In this document: piece by piece, positions 34,683-44,006 of the stretch
Layout: every line of letters starts with the position of its first letter
How positions within the stretch are numbered: position 1 is the stretch's first letter
The notes under the pieces: model-generated
The model's database searches: none
Told to the model about the DNA's origin: nothing
The model's input: only the letters and a program-made list of their open reading frames with translations
Made by a program: the position numbers and the translations under genes
Assembly: GCF_042681745.1 (NCBI RefSeq)
Contig: NZ_JBHUGF010000010.1
Coordinates: forward strand, 1,860,001-1,924,000
Direction of reading: 5' to 3'
DNA: 64,000 nucleotides
Origin: Saccharibacillus nicotianae
GTDB taxonomy: Bacteria > Bacillota > Bacilli > Paenibacillales > Paenibacillaceae

Positions 34683-35127
34683 GCACTTTGCCCCTTCTTT
34701 CTCTGCGCTTGTACTTTTTGTTACATACTTTGCCAAACTTAATATCTGCTCATCTAAAATGAACAATGTGAATATCTATAGCAACCGTTCTGCTTCTTGT
34801 GAGACTGTTCTCGTACAGATCGCTCACAACAGATGACCTCTTTGCTATCGTCCCAAGTAAATTTGGAATGTTCACGAATTCTATTATAACCAGATTTCTA
34901 AAAATATACCTCTCATCTTTTCATTTCATTATTAAAAATTTTAAATTTTTAGTGATAGTAAGCATATCTATATGATCTGATGATCAATTATGTATTAATT
35001 TTCCAATAAATAAGAGAGATTTGTAAAACTATTTTATACATAAATAAGTATCAATGCTAATATTTCAAAATTAAAATCTTCCTGAGGATAACACTATTTA
35101 TCCACACCACATTACAGGAGGAATATA
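34683..35127. promoter_or_regulatory. Intergenic region between niaP-like gene and lipase, with leader hairpin
   Basis: No gene is seen. A hairpin at 34797-34829 (TTGTGAG/CTCACAA, inner ACAG/CTGT) would lie about 115 nt before the niaP-like start on the minus strand. It has no T-run, so it is a candidate leader structure or operator. The right part (34900-35110) is very AT-rich and must hold the lipase promoter. Confidence 0.4.
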
Positions 35128-36786
35128 ATGAACATTAAGCGTACGCTTTTAGGGGTATCTTTTACAATGATTCTTGGATTAACGGCTTTGCCACAACAAG
35201 CATGGATGGCTCCTATCAATCCTGTGGTAGCACCTTCTCCGGGTGCATGGGCAACAGGACAGACTCCTGCCAATGTTTCTCCGACCAAGCCTGCTATTTT
35301 ATTTGTACATGGTTTGACCAGTAAAGCGAATGTCTGGTACGAAGATAATGATATGTATGAGTACGCATACAAAAATGGATATGAGACTGCGTTTATCAAT
35401 ATGTATGATATTACAGGCACACCGGAAGATATGTGGAAAGATGGAGAATTGCTTGCCGCCAAAATTCAAGAGATCAGCAAATATTTTGGCAAAAAAATAG
35501 TGATCGTTGCTCATAGTAAAGGTGGAGTTGATACTCAATCTGCATTGGTGCGTTATAATGCTTACCCTTATGTTTCTCGCGTTATTACTCTTAGTACACC
35601 TCATCATGGCTCACAATTAGCTGATCTGGCTTATAGCAGTTGGGCAGGATGGTTAGCCGATCTTGTAGGCTCGCAAAGTCCGGGTACTAGCTCACTTCAG
35701 ACATCGTATATGGATTATTTCCGCTCTGAAATGGCAAAAGACCCTGATATCAACAAAGTTCCTTTTTACACGATGAGCGGTAACAAATGGTCTGGCTCTG
35801 GTAAAGCTTCTTATACATTTGGCGGGTCATATTTAGCATTGTTCGGTAGTAATGATGGTGTTGTCACTACAGAGAGCGCTCTGTTACCAGGTGCTACATT
35901 GATTCAGTCTGGTGCATGGAATCATAAGACCGTTCGTACAGGCTCTTTTACTTTTGATCTATTTAAATCTTATCTGGGTACTGTACCGGCTGCTGTTGCA
36001 AGTCTAAAAGCATCTTCTTCGGTAACCAAAGATACGTATACTACAGAATCAGCTATACAGGACACATCTGCATCTGAACCTGCTCCTGTTAACTACATTT
36101 CCCAATCTTCCCCTTCAGCTCCTTCTAACAGCGCCACTTCAGAAGATGGTCATGGACAATATTATATTCGCGGAGGACAACATTCAGGGACAGCGAATGA
36201 AACATTAACAGTTGAAAATAATGTTAATCAAATCTCGCTTGATTGGATCAGCGATCAGCCATTAGCACATTTGGAACTAACCTCTCCAAGTGGTAAAGTG
36301 CAAAAAATCAAATTACAATCTACTCCAGACGATGAATTTTTTCACGGTGCTTATCACCAATTGGTAACTTTACCACAACCGGAAGCAGGGCAATGGAAAG
36401 TACAAGCCACCAGTGCTAGTAAAGGTGCTTATCTTATGACGGCTGTCTATACACCGGGAGCAGAACAAGCAGAATTGAAAACAAACCTTTCTAATAATCA
36501 ACTACGTATGAATGTGAATACAGAAGGTCTGGATCAACAACGCACCCACCTGAACTATACAGTGAATTATTACCATCCAGACGGTAGCAAGCTTGCTCCT
36601 CCTACAGAGCGTAGCAATCGGTCTATGGCTACTTCAGAATCGGTACCTACACCGGTTACGAATACACCGTCTATTTATGTAGTGACAACTGATATTGATG
36701 GCTATACAGAAGCAGGTTATCCTTACCGTCGTACACTAGTAAAATCTGTCTATGTCGATGAGCAAGGCAATACGTATAGCAATTAA
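35128..36786 (+). CDS. Secreted lipase/esterase with C-terminal beta-rich domain
   Basis: 552-residue exported alpha/beta hydrolase. A signal peptide (KRTLLGVSFTMILGLTALPQQAWM) precedes the catalytic domain with oxyanion strand ILFVHGLTSKANVWY, nucleophile elbow AHSKGG (Ser about 131), STPHHGSQLADLA, acid in FGSNDGVVTTESALL and His in WNHKTVRTG. Residues about 290-552 form a Ser/Pro linker and a secreted domain that I do not recognise. ATG follows AGGAGG. It is monocistronic with a very strong terminator. Lipase-like PGAP1/triacylglycerol lipase folds fit best. Confidence 0.88.
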   Translation: MNIKRTLLGVSFTMILGLTALPQQAWMAPINPVVAPSPGAWATGQTPANVSPTKPAILFVHGLTSKANVWYEDNDMYEYAYKNGYETAFINMYDITGTPEDMWKDGELLAAKIQEISKYFGKKIVIVAHSKGGVDTQSALVRYNAYPYVSRVITLSTPHHGSQLADLAYSSWAGWLADLVGSQSPGTSSLQTSYMDYFRSEMAKDPDINKVPFYTMSGNKWSGSGKASYTFGGSYLALFGSNDGVVTTESALLPGATLIQSGAWNHKTVRTGSFTFDLFKSYLGTVPAAVASLKASSSVTKDTYTTESAIQDTSASEPAPVNYISQSSPSAPSNSATSEDGHGQYYIRGGQHSGTANETLTVENNVNQISLDWISDQPLAHLELTSPSGKVQKIKLQSTPDDEFFHGAYHQLVTLPQPEAGQWKVQATSASKGAYLMTAVYTPGAEQAELKTNLSNNQLRMNVNTEGLDQQRTHLNYTVNYYHPDGSKLAPPTERSNRSMATSESVPTPVTNTPSIYVVTTDIDGYTEAGYPYRRTLVKSVYVDEQGNTYSN

Positions 36787-36870
36787 CATTATATCTGACA
36801 ACAAATTGCGTACTTGATCATTCATTTGACTATATCTAGAAATTAGATGGATTACAGAGAATACGTATAA

Positions 36871-36914
36871 GCTCAAGATAGAGAAAAAGTTAAGCTCTAT
36901 CTTGAGCTTTTTTT
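36871..36914 (+). terminator. Lipase terminator
   Basis: GCTCAAGATAGAG and CTCTATCTTGAGC form a perfect 13-bp stem followed by seven T. Confidence 0.9.
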
Positions 36915-37026
36915 CTATCTTGAACTTTTTTCTTATTTTATATATCTACTGACATGTATTGGTTTATCAGTGAATTGCTTGATAGACACCTGCTAGGATG
37001 ATTTTATCCACCTGTTGCTTTTGCAT

Positions 37027-37836
37027 CTATTTTTTATTAAAATAATATTCATCCAGTGCAACAGCTTGAGGTTGTCTTTGGTTATAAGTATAGATAGCCT
37101 TGAATCCACAATCTTTTGCCAATTGTAGAGCATCTATTATCTCTGCTCCTGTATGTTCTACAAAATGTGAATCAGAACCGATCGTTAGCAATTCTCCACC
37201 CAGTTGACGATATAACTGCAATACTTCTTTGGAAGGAAAAGGTTCTCCTACTCCACCACGCCAGCCGGATGTATTAATTTCGATACCGATATTGCGTGTG
37301 ATTGCGGTCTGTAAGATTTGTTCGATCACTTCTTGATAATCGCTTAACTTATAATTTCCGATATTACCTACTGCGTATCTTTTTAACAAATCTAGATGTG
37401 CAATTATATCTATGTCTGCATGCTGTACCATCTGTAAGACTTCTCTAAAATACAATTCATAATGATCGATACCTTCTTGAGCAAGAAAAAGTCTTAACTT
37501 GCGTTCGTTCATATTATGTACAGATCCGAGAATAAAATCGAGTGGTTGATCCGCTAATGCCTGTTGGTATTGCGCCTGCATATAATGAGGTTCACACAAC
37601 TCAATTCCTGCTTTGATAATTAACTTTCCTTCATATTGTTGCTTACACTTTTCGATCTCTGCAAAATACTGACTAAAGTCCAGATGACCATACGTAGGCA
37701 ATACAGGATTAACTGCATAGTGTTCGGTAAAACAAATCTCTTGTAGTCCACGCTCTACCGCTTCTGCACATACTTCATCCATTACCGCATGTGAATCAAA
37801 TGAATGATTGGTATGGACATGATAATCATAGATCAT
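37027..37836 (-). CDS. PHP-domain phosphoesterase, histidinol-phosphatase-like
   Basis: This 269-residue metal-dependent phosphoesterase has the PHP motifs DYHVHTNHSFDS (HxH), CFTEHY, GIELCE, ILGSVHNM, IIAHLDLLKRY, IEINTSGWR and LTIGSDSHFVEHTG. These ligands normally hold three metals. HisJ-type enzymes dephosphorylate L-histidinol phosphate, but no other his gene is nearby, so another phosphate ester is possible. ATG 37836 follows AAGGAAG. Confidence 0.85.
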   Translation of the reverse strand: MIYDYHVHTNHSFDSHAVMDEVCAEAVERGLQEICFTEHYAVNPVLPTYGHLDFSQYFAEIEKCKQQYEGKLIIKAGIELCEPHYMQAQYQQALADQPLDFILGSVHNMNERKLRLFLAQEGIDHYELYFREVLQMVQHADIDIIAHLDLLKRYAVGNIGNYKLSDYQEVIEQILQTAITRNIGIEINTSGWRGGVGEPFPSKEVLQLYRQLGGELLTIGSDSHFVEHTGAEIIDALQLAKDCGFKAIYTYNQRQPQAVALDEYYFNKK

Positions 37837-37933
37837 TACTATCTTCCTTCTTTCTTTACTGTTCTATACTACTTCTATCTAACTCAATGACACTTATCTA
37901 TCAATAATACATTTCATTTTCCAATGATAAAAA

Positions 37934-37973
37934 AGACTGCTCTTCTTCTACCGTAGCAGAAAAAGAACAGTCT
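37934..37973 (-). terminator. Terminator of the Old Yellow Enzyme gene
   Basis: AGACTGCTCTT and AAGAACAGTCT pair with one mismatch, followed by TTTTTTATC on the minus strand. Confidence 0.75.
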
Positions 37974-37986
37974 GTATATTGAATGC

Positions 37987-39147
37987 TTATTTCGTTAATG
38001 TGCTAGATTCTTCTGCATCTTTCACCGGGAACCAGCCTGTCATTGTCATGATAGAGTTCCACAACGGATCTGGAACCACCAGACGATCTTGATCATGTTT
38101 AGTCAATGAATAATCGATTTCGGATTCACGACCAGATTCTACTTTTTCTACCCAGTCTGGATCTACGATCAATTCGCGACCTAGTGCTACTAATGGTACA
38201 CCTGTATTCAATACATTTACTGCATCGTCAGGAGTATTGACAGCACCTACACCGATTACTGGAACTTTAGCGCCTACACGTTCTTGAATAATTTCAAGAC
38301 GGGAGCGTTTGTCATCTACACCACGACGTGGAGTAGAAGCATATTCCATGAGAGATACATGCAAGTAGCTCAAGTTTTTCTCAGCTAATGCATCGATCAA
38401 TGTCAATGTATCCGCCATTGTGATACCAGGTGTTTCTGGTTCTTCTGGAGAGAAACGGTATCCTACAATAAAAGGCCCTTTAGCATGTTCTTTTACTGCA
38501 CGTTGTACTTCGTCTACAACAGCTAATGGGAAAGTTAGACGTTTTTCTAAGCTTCCACCCCATTTGTCTTCACGACGGTTAGCATGAGGGGAGAAGAATT
38601 GTTGAACCAAGTATCCGTTAGCACCATGAATCTCTACGCCATCGAATCCAGCTTCGATTGCATTTGCTGTCGCTTTACCAAAATCAACAATAATATCGTC
38701 GATTTCTTGTGCTGTCAATTCACGAGGAGCTGGAGCTTCGCTACCATCATTCGTGCGATCTGTTGCAATAGCACTTGGAGCAGCTACATCACCATTAACT
38801 AATTCAGGAGGACTTAGGCGACCTGCATGGAAAATTTGCAAAACAGCTTTGGCACCGTTAGATTTCAACGTTGTTGCTAGTTTGCGTAGACCTTCTGTAA
38901 ATTCAGCGCCTGTAGCACCAAATTGATTTTGGAAACCGATACCGCCTTTAGTAACATAAGCAACCGCTGTTACAGCTAGACCTACACCTGCTGTACGGCG
39001 TGCATAATATTCAAGCTCTGCATCAGATACAGTAGCATCTGTATTAGAAGAAAAATGTGTCATAGGAGCAAGGACAATACGATTTTTTAATTCGATACCG
39101 TCATTCAGTTGGAAAGGTTCAAATAAAGATTTGTATTTTGTATTCAA
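37987..39147 (-). CDS. NADH:flavin oxidoreductase, Old Yellow Enzyme family
   Basis: This 386-residue FMN-dependent TIM-barrel ene-reductase has LKNRIVLAPMTHFSSN, VLQIFHAGR, FDGVEIHGANGYLVQQFFSPHANRREDKWGG (active-site HGAN), VGYRFSPEE and VIGVGAVNTPDDAVNVL with LVALGRELIVDPDW. Such enzymes reduce electrophilic alkenes and are often induced by quinones. Translation starts at TTG 39147 after GGAGAG. A promoter with an adjacent 9-bp inverted repeat lies upstream, so it is probably repressor-controlled. Confidence 0.92.
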   Translation of the reverse strand: MNTKYKSLFEPFQLNDGIELKNRIVLAPMTHFSSNTDATVSDAELEYYARRTAGVGLAVTAVAYVTKGGIGFQNQFGATGAEFTEGLRKLATTLKSNGAKAVLQIFHAGRLSPPELVNGDVAAPSAIATDRTNDGSEAPAPRELTAQEIDDIIVDFGKATANAIEAGFDGVEIHGANGYLVQQFFSPHANRREDKWGGSLEKRLTFPLAVVDEVQRAVKEHAKGPFIVGYRFSPEEPETPGITMADTLTLIDALAEKNLSYLHVSLMEYASTPRRGVDDKRSRLEIIQERVGAKVPVIGVGAVNTPDDAVNVLNTGVPLVALGRELIVDPDWVEKVESGRESEIDYSLTKHDQDRLVVPDPLWNSIMTMTGWFPVKDAEESSTLTK

Positions 39148-39201
39148 AAGTTATCTCTCCTATTCTCTTTATCGTTCATATTATTTAATGTGACTATATA
39201 T

Positions 39202-39260
39202 ATTATAGTAACCAATTCAATTTTATGCAAGTAATATACTAAAAATAATTAAGTATATTA
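39202..39260 (-). promoter_or_regulatory. OYE promoter and inverted-repeat operator
   Basis: The minus-strand promoter is TTGCAT (39225-39230), 17 bp, TATAAT (39202-39207). TAATATACT (39232-39240) and AGTATATTA (39252-39260), a perfect 9-bp inverted repeat with 11-bp spacer, abut the -35. The spacing suits a dimeric MarR- or HxlR-type regulator. Confidence 0.6.
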
Positions 39261-39316
39261 AAATACCTATTGCTACAACTGAGCAATAAGTATTTGTATA
39301 AGAATTTCAAAATGTT

Positions 39317-40795
39317 TTATGATTGAGAAACTGTTTTGCGTTTGTTGCTCACTGGAGAAGATGAGGCTTTTTCTTCTTGAGTAGCTGTATTTTTATGTGG
39401 TGGTTCTTTTAAGAAGAAAATTAAAATTAATGCTAACACTGATAAGCCAGAAGCGACTAAAAATGCCATATTTGTACCATGAATTAGAGCATTCTCAGTG
39501 GTATTGCCTAATAAAGTCGATGAAGCACTCGCATTCGTCAAGATTGTAATCAATACTGCTGTTCCGATCGAGCCACCAACTTGACGTAATGTATTATTCA
39601 TTGCTGATGCGTGCGACAACAGATGCGTAGGTAATTGGTTCAGACCTGCGGTGGTAACAGGCATCAATACCATCGACATCCCGAACATCCGTATTGTAAA
39701 CATAATCGTAATATACGTAATCGACGTTGTAGATGTTAAGAAAGCAAATGGAATCGTTCCGCCTGCCATCAACACTAGACCGATCGTACTGATTACTTTA
39801 GCACCATATTTATCAAAAATACGTCCTGTGATCGGCGACATAATCCCCATCAAAATGGCACCCGGTAAAACAATCAACCCTGAATGCAAAGCTGACATAT
39901 GACGCGCATTTTGAATATATAAAGGCATTAATGTTGATGCACCGATCATAGCTGTAAATACAATCACTGTAATAATCATCGAAACTGTAAACACGCGATC
40001 TTTAAATACGCGGAATTCTAACAATGGTTCTTTTAACTTGAATTGACGAGTCACAAATAGATACAAACTGATTGCACCTATTAAAATACTAATAATAACA
40101 GTTGGATCGCTCCAGCCTTTAGAGGCACTACTGAAACCATACAATAGACCACCAAACCCTAATGTAGACAAGGTTACTGAAGTCATATCCAATTTCGGAT
40201 TACGAAGTTCACTTACATTTTTAAGAGCGAATACCGCAATCACAAGATCGATTACTGCGATAGGTAAAATAATGTAGAACAGTGTACGCCATGAGTAAGA
40301 ATCTACGATCCAACCGGACAATGTAGGTCCAATCGCTGGTGCGAATGAAATAACCAGACCGATCATACCCATTGCTGCTCCACGTTTTTCTTTTGGAAAA
40401 ATAACTAAAAATACAGTTTGCATCAGCGGCATAATAATACCTGCTCCTGCTGCCTGTACAACACGACCTACTAACAATGTTCCAAAGTTAGGTGAAATCG
40501 CGGCAATTAATGTTCCTAATGCAAATAAACCAACAGACGTAATAAATAGCGCCCGTGTAGAAAATTTATCTATTAAGTAGGCTGTCACAGGAATCATAAT
40601 TCCGTTGACTAGCATAAAAATCGTTGTTAACCATTGGGCTGCTGTTGCATCAATATTTAGATCAGCCATAATATGTGGTAATGCAGTGACAAGTAGCGTC
40701 TGATTCAGTATAGCTACAAAAGCACCTGCCAGCATAATAGCTACAATAAGCGTAATATTTAATTTAGGCTTATTCTGTGTTGAGATGTTCTCCAT
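39317..40795 (-). CDS. DHA2-family multidrug MFS transporter (LmrB/EmrB-like)
   Basis: This 492-residue drug:H+ antiporter has fourteen predicted membrane helices. Typical elements are LNQTLLVTALPHIMADLNIDATAAQWLTTIFMLVNGIMIP (motif D1 region), LLVGRVVQAAGAGIIMPLMQT, AMGMIGLVISFAPAIGPTLSGWIVDSYSWRTLFYI (motif C region) and SHASAMNNTLRQVGGSIGTAVL. ATG 40795 follows GGGAGG and overlaps the 3' end of the upstream TetR gene by 26 bp, so both are co-transcribed. The substrate is unknown. Confidence 0.9.
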   Translation of the reverse strand: MENISTQNKPKLNITLIVAIMLAGAFVAILNQTLLVTALPHIMADLNIDATAAQWLTTIFMLVNGIMIPVTAYLIDKFSTRALFITSVGLFALGTLIAAISPNFGTLLVGRVVQAAGAGIIMPLMQTVFLVIFPKEKRGAAMGMIGLVISFAPAIGPTLSGWIVDSYSWRTLFYIILPIAVIDLVIAVFALKNVSELRNPKLDMTSVTLSTLGFGGLLYGFSSASKGWSDPTVIISILIGAISLYLFVTRQFKLKEPLLEFRVFKDRVFTVSMIITVIVFTAMIGASTLMPLYIQNARHMSALHSGLIVLPGAILMGIMSPITGRIFDKYGAKVISTIGLVLMAGGTIPFAFLTSTTSITYITIMFTIRMFGMSMVLMPVTTAGLNQLPTHLLSHASAMNNTLRQVGGSIGTAVLITILTNASASSTLLGNTTENALIHGTNMAFLVASGLSVLALILIFFLKEPPHKNTATQEEKASSSPVSNKRKTVSQS

Positions 40796-41696
40796 ATTTC
40801 TTTTCCTCCCAAGTTGCACGATATACATGTTGTAGTTGAGCGACTTCCTGCTGAAGCTCTTCTCTCTTCTGTAAATATGCGATTAATGCTTCCATCATAA
40901 ATGTTTGTGGTATTACCTTTTTGCGTTCTGTGTTTAATCTTTCGGTTGCGGCGATCAGATCTGGACGAAGAGGTTCAGGAGAACGCTGATGAATCGATAG
41001 ATTCAGTTCTCGTATCGCTTTACGCCATTCACTTTCGCCAAAATACTTCTGTCTAACGTCAGGAACAGACAAATCGAATTGTTGCGCCATTTGCTCGGTA
41101 ACTAAAGGCACACTATGCATATGTTTTTGGATCATTGCTTCCAAACTTTCAACAACAAATTCAGATAAAGCAGACAACTCAAATATGGTGTTATTGTTCC
41201 AACGTAATAAAAACATAAACTCTTTTACAATTCCTTGCATACACAAGGATAAGTCCCACACAATCGGCTCTACTTTACTGCCAAAAGCCTGTAGAATCGC
41301 TTCTTTTTGCCAGTTCAACATGGTGCGCTTGAACTGCAACATCGCTGTGCGAATTTGTGTGCTTAATTCTAGTGGCATAGTCTGATTCAACACCAAGAAA
41401 AACTCATGCTTCAATACAAATTCCTGAAATTGTACGACTAACTTCTGGGTAAATTGTTCTTTGGGTGATACATGATCTTCAAAATGTAATCGATTTGCAG
41501 CTAATAAAATCTCTTCATGCATCTGCTTCACGATCTGCAACAAAATGTCTTCTTTCGATTCAAATAACTTATAGATCGAAGCTTTGGACATATTACATTG
41601 TTCTGCAATATCCTGCACAGTTGTTGAAAAATAACCTTTTTCAGCAAACAACTGACCTCCTGCTATAAGAATCGAACGTTTACGTTCTTCTACCAT
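40770..41696 (-). CDS. TetR-family regulator of the downstream efflux pump
   Basis: This 308-residue protein is long for TetR. The DNA-binding domain is standard (ILIAGGQLFAEKGYFSTTVQDIAEQCNMSKASIYKLFESKEDILLQI). A ligand domain follows, and about 100 extra C-terminal residues end in a charged coiled-coil-like stretch (QKREELQQEVAQLQHVY). It is co-transcribed with the DHA2 pump and overlaps it. A promoter and a TTGAAACTTTCAA palindrome lie upstream, consistent with autoregulation. Confidence 0.85.
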   Translation of the reverse strand: MVEERKRSILIAGGQLFAEKGYFSTTVQDIAEQCNMSKASIYKLFESKEDILLQIVKQMHEEILLAANRLHFEDHVSPKEQFTQKLVVQFQEFVLKHEFFLVLNQTMPLELSTQIRTAMLQFKRTMLNWQKEAILQAFGSKVEPIVWDLSLCMQGIVKEFMFLLRWNNNTIFELSALSEFVVESLEAMIQKHMHSVPLVTEQMAQQFDLSVPDVRQKYFGESEWRKAIRELNLSIHQRSPEPLRPDLIAATERLNTERKKVIPQTFMMEALIAYLQKREELQQEVAQLQHVYRATWEEKKYGEHLNTE

Positions 41697-41742
41697 AATT
41701 CATAACCTCTTCTGCACTATACTTTCACACATTTTCTCTCTA

Positions 41743-41828
41743 TTGAAACTTTCAAAAACTTTCTAGTACTCACGAAACTCTGTAGTTCTTATACTTACTA
41801 TTTTATACCCCGTTACGATTGAAGTCAA
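41743..41828 (-). promoter_or_regulatory. TetR-pump promoter and palindrome
   Basis: The minus-strand promoter is TTGACT (41823-41828), 17 bp, TAAAAT (41800-41805). TTGAAA-C-TTTCAA (41743-41755), a perfect 6-1-6 palindrome, lies in the 5' untranslated region and is a candidate operator. Confidence 0.5.
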
Positions 41829-41929
41829 TCTTTGTACGCAATAAAATATGTAAAATTGGTCATAAAATTTTCTTTATCTTATTATCTATATTTCTTATAC
41901 CCTGTTACACATCTCTATATGCAACAAAA

Positions 41930-41966
41930 AAAGACAGTCTCTATATCATCTATAGAAACTGTCTTT
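41930..41966 (-). terminator. znu operon terminator
   Basis: AAAGACAGT/ACTGTCTTT with inner TCTATA/TATAGA pairing and a T-run on the minus strand. Confidence 0.8.
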
Positions 41967-42004
41967 ATAATTAAAACGATTATTATTCAATTAGCCATAT
42001 ATCA

Positions 42005-43021
42005 TTATTCATTTAATGCTTTTTCAAGTGCTGCCAGGTTGGTACGCATTACTGAAATATAATTTTCGCCAGCAGACGTTTCTGCACTTGTTAAGCCTTC
42101 TAATGGATTTAGCACAGCCGTTTTGGCGCCAACTTCATCGGCAATCGTTTTGGCTACATTAGAAGAAACCAGTGTTTCAAAGAAAATCGTTTTGACATTG
42201 TTTTGTTTTGCAAAATCTACGATTTTTGCCATTGCTTCTGCGGATGGTTCTTGTTCAGGGGATAGACCTGCAATTGGTACTTGAGTCAGACCATAATCAT
42301 GAGCTAGATAAGCAAAAGCAGCATGCTGAGTAATAAAGTCTTTGCGTTTTACATTAGACAGACTTGCTTTGTATTCAGCATCTAACTTTTGAAGTTCTGC
42401 AATATAAGCGTCTGCATTCTTTTTAAAATCGGCTGCATGATTCGGATCAAGTGCCGTCAAAGCTGTTTCGATATTACGCACTTCTGTCTGTGCTTGGATA
42501 GGAGACAACCAGACATGCGGATCGAACTCTCCATGATCATGACCTTCTTCGGTAGCATGTTCTTCTTCATGACCTGCTTCTTCGCCTTCATGCTCTTCTT
42601 CTGTACTTGCCATAAGTTGAATCCCGTTACTTGCATCGACTAATTTGGGCCCACTATCTCCTAAGGTATCTTTCACTTGATCGATCCATGATTCTACTCC
42701 GCCACCGTTATACACGAGCATATCAGCGTCGGTCATTTTAGCGATATCTTGAGCAGTAGGCTCCCAATCATGCGGTTCTGTACCCGCAGGAACTAATACC
42801 TGTACATCAGCTAGATCACCTGCAACTTTGGATGTAAATTCTTGCATCGGATAAAAGCTAGTTACGATATGCAACTTTTCTCCACTTGCTGTAGAACCGC
42901 TTGTACCTGTAGTTGTTGATGAGGCTGAATCTGAATTATTGCCACAAGCCGCAAGCAACGTACTCATACTTAACAAAGCGATTAAAGGTAGTTTGATCCA
43001 ACTCTTCTTTTTCATATTCAT
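42005..43021 (-). CDS. znuA: High-affinity zinc ABC transporter, binding lipoprotein
   Basis: This 338-residue cluster A-I metal-binding lipoprotein has a lipobox LLAACG (Cys about 26). Zinc ligands lie in AGTEPHDWEPTAQDI and FDPHVWLSPI, with FITQHAAFAYLAHDYGL and IFFETLVSSNVAKTIADEVGA. A His/Glu/Asp-rich loop (HEGEEAGHEEEHATEEGHDH) typical of zinc-specific members precedes FDPHVW. Last gene of the znuC-znuB-znuA transcript, 64 bp after znuB. Zur control is indicated by the operator upstream of znuC. Confidence 0.95.
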   Translation of the reverse strand: MNMKKKSWIKLPLIALLSMSTLLAACGNNSDSASSTTTGTSGSTASGEKLHIVTSFYPMQEFTSKVAGDLADVQVLVPAGTEPHDWEPTAQDIAKMTDADMLVYNGGGVESWIDQVKDTLGDSGPKLVDASNGIQLMASTEEEHEGEEAGHEEEHATEEGHDHGEFDPHVWLSPIQAQTEVRNIETALTALDPNHAADFKKNADAYIAELQKLDAEYKASLSNVKRKDFITQHAAFAYLAHDYGLTQVPIAGLSPEQEPSAEAMAKIVDFAKQNNVKTIFFETLVSSNVAKTIADEVGAKTAVLNPLEGLTSAETSAGENYISVMRTNLAALEKALNE

Positions 43022-43085
43022 GTGTAATCACTCACCTCTCTTGGTTTCTCTTTATGTTTATATGAATAATCTATGTTGATAGCAT

Positions 43086-44006
43086 TTATCGTTTGTTCAA
43101 TACTTGTGTTTTTACTTTGCTGTTTTGTGCGCTTCGACTTTGCCGTTGCCAGAATCGGCGGCTATCGATATCAGGTGCATATCCATCATTGTTGTTACGA
43201 TTTAAGCGATAATAGATACGTTGAATCCCCATACCTACTAATAAGAAAGTCAGCAGTAATAGCGCTACTGTAGCACCTGGAGGTGTATTCACATAATATG
43301 AAGTCGTTAATCCTCCGAACATGCCGATTAGACCAATAGCTACCGCAATAATAAGTGCAGACGTAAAGCCTTTTGCAAATCGAAGTGCCAACGCCGCCGG
43401 TAAAGCCATCAAAGCAGATACCAACAATACGCCTACAATCGGCATTGCCGCTGCTACTGTCATTCCTGTTAATACAGCGAATGTCTGCGATAACCAGCGT
43501 ACATGAGTACCACCGATCTGCGCGGTTTCTTCATCAAATGTCAGATTGTATAATGGACGTCTCATACTGACCCAGTAGATAATAACAAGTGCAAAAACAG
43601 TTCCTATAATCCATAATTGCGTGGTACTGACCGCTACAATCGAACCAAATAGATACGAGCTAAAGCTACGGGTTAAAGATGAACTCATACTCATTAAGAC
43701 CAGTGCAAGTGCCAGACCACCTGTCATAATCACAGCGACAGACACTTCTCCATAGCCGCGAAAATTACGTCTTAATCGCTCGATAACTAACGAGCCTAAT
43801 AAAGCGATAATAAATCCACCGATCGATGGGTTGAAACCAAGTACTGCACCTATCGCTACTCCTGCTAAAGATACATGAGAAAGCGTATCAGCCATTAATA
43901 CCTGTCTGCGCAAAACAAGGTAAACACCGAGCAGTGGAGCGATAACAGCAATCATTCCTCCGGCCCAAAACGCGCGCTGCATGAACTCGTAGTCAAACAT
44001 GCCCAT
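43086..44006 (-). CDS. znuB: Zinc ABC transporter permease
   Basis: This 306-residue ABC-3 family permease has eight or nine membrane helices. Characteristic blocks are YEFMQRAFWAGGMIAVIAPLLGVYLVLRRQVLMADTLSHVSLAGVAIG, SSYLFGSIVAVS and VGVLLVSALMALPAALALR. The C-terminal tail is polar and longer than usual (residues about 270-306). The start overlaps znuC by 55 bp; the ATG codons at 44006 and 44000 are both possible. Confidence 0.92.
   Translation of the reverse strand: MGMFDYEFMQRAFWAGGMIAVIAPLLGVYLVLRRQVLMADTLSHVSLAGVAIGAVLGFNPSIGGFIIALLGSLVIERLRRNFRGYGEVSVAVIMTGGLALALVLMSMSSSLTRSFSSYLFGSIVAVSTTQLWIIGTVFALVIIYWVSMRRPLYNLTFDEETAQIGGTHVRWLSQTFAVLTGMTVAAAMPIVGVLLVSALMALPAALALRFAKGFTSALIIAVAIGLIGMFGGLTTSYYVNTPPGATVALLLLTFLLVGMGIQRIYYRLNRNNNDGYAPDIDSRRFWQRQSRSAQNSKVKTQVLNKR

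Noticed and set aside
34780..34890. T-box or other riboswitch in the niaP-like leader
   Set aside because: No GGTGG-type T-box sequence, specifier region or terminator hairpin could be found; only a short hairpin is supported.
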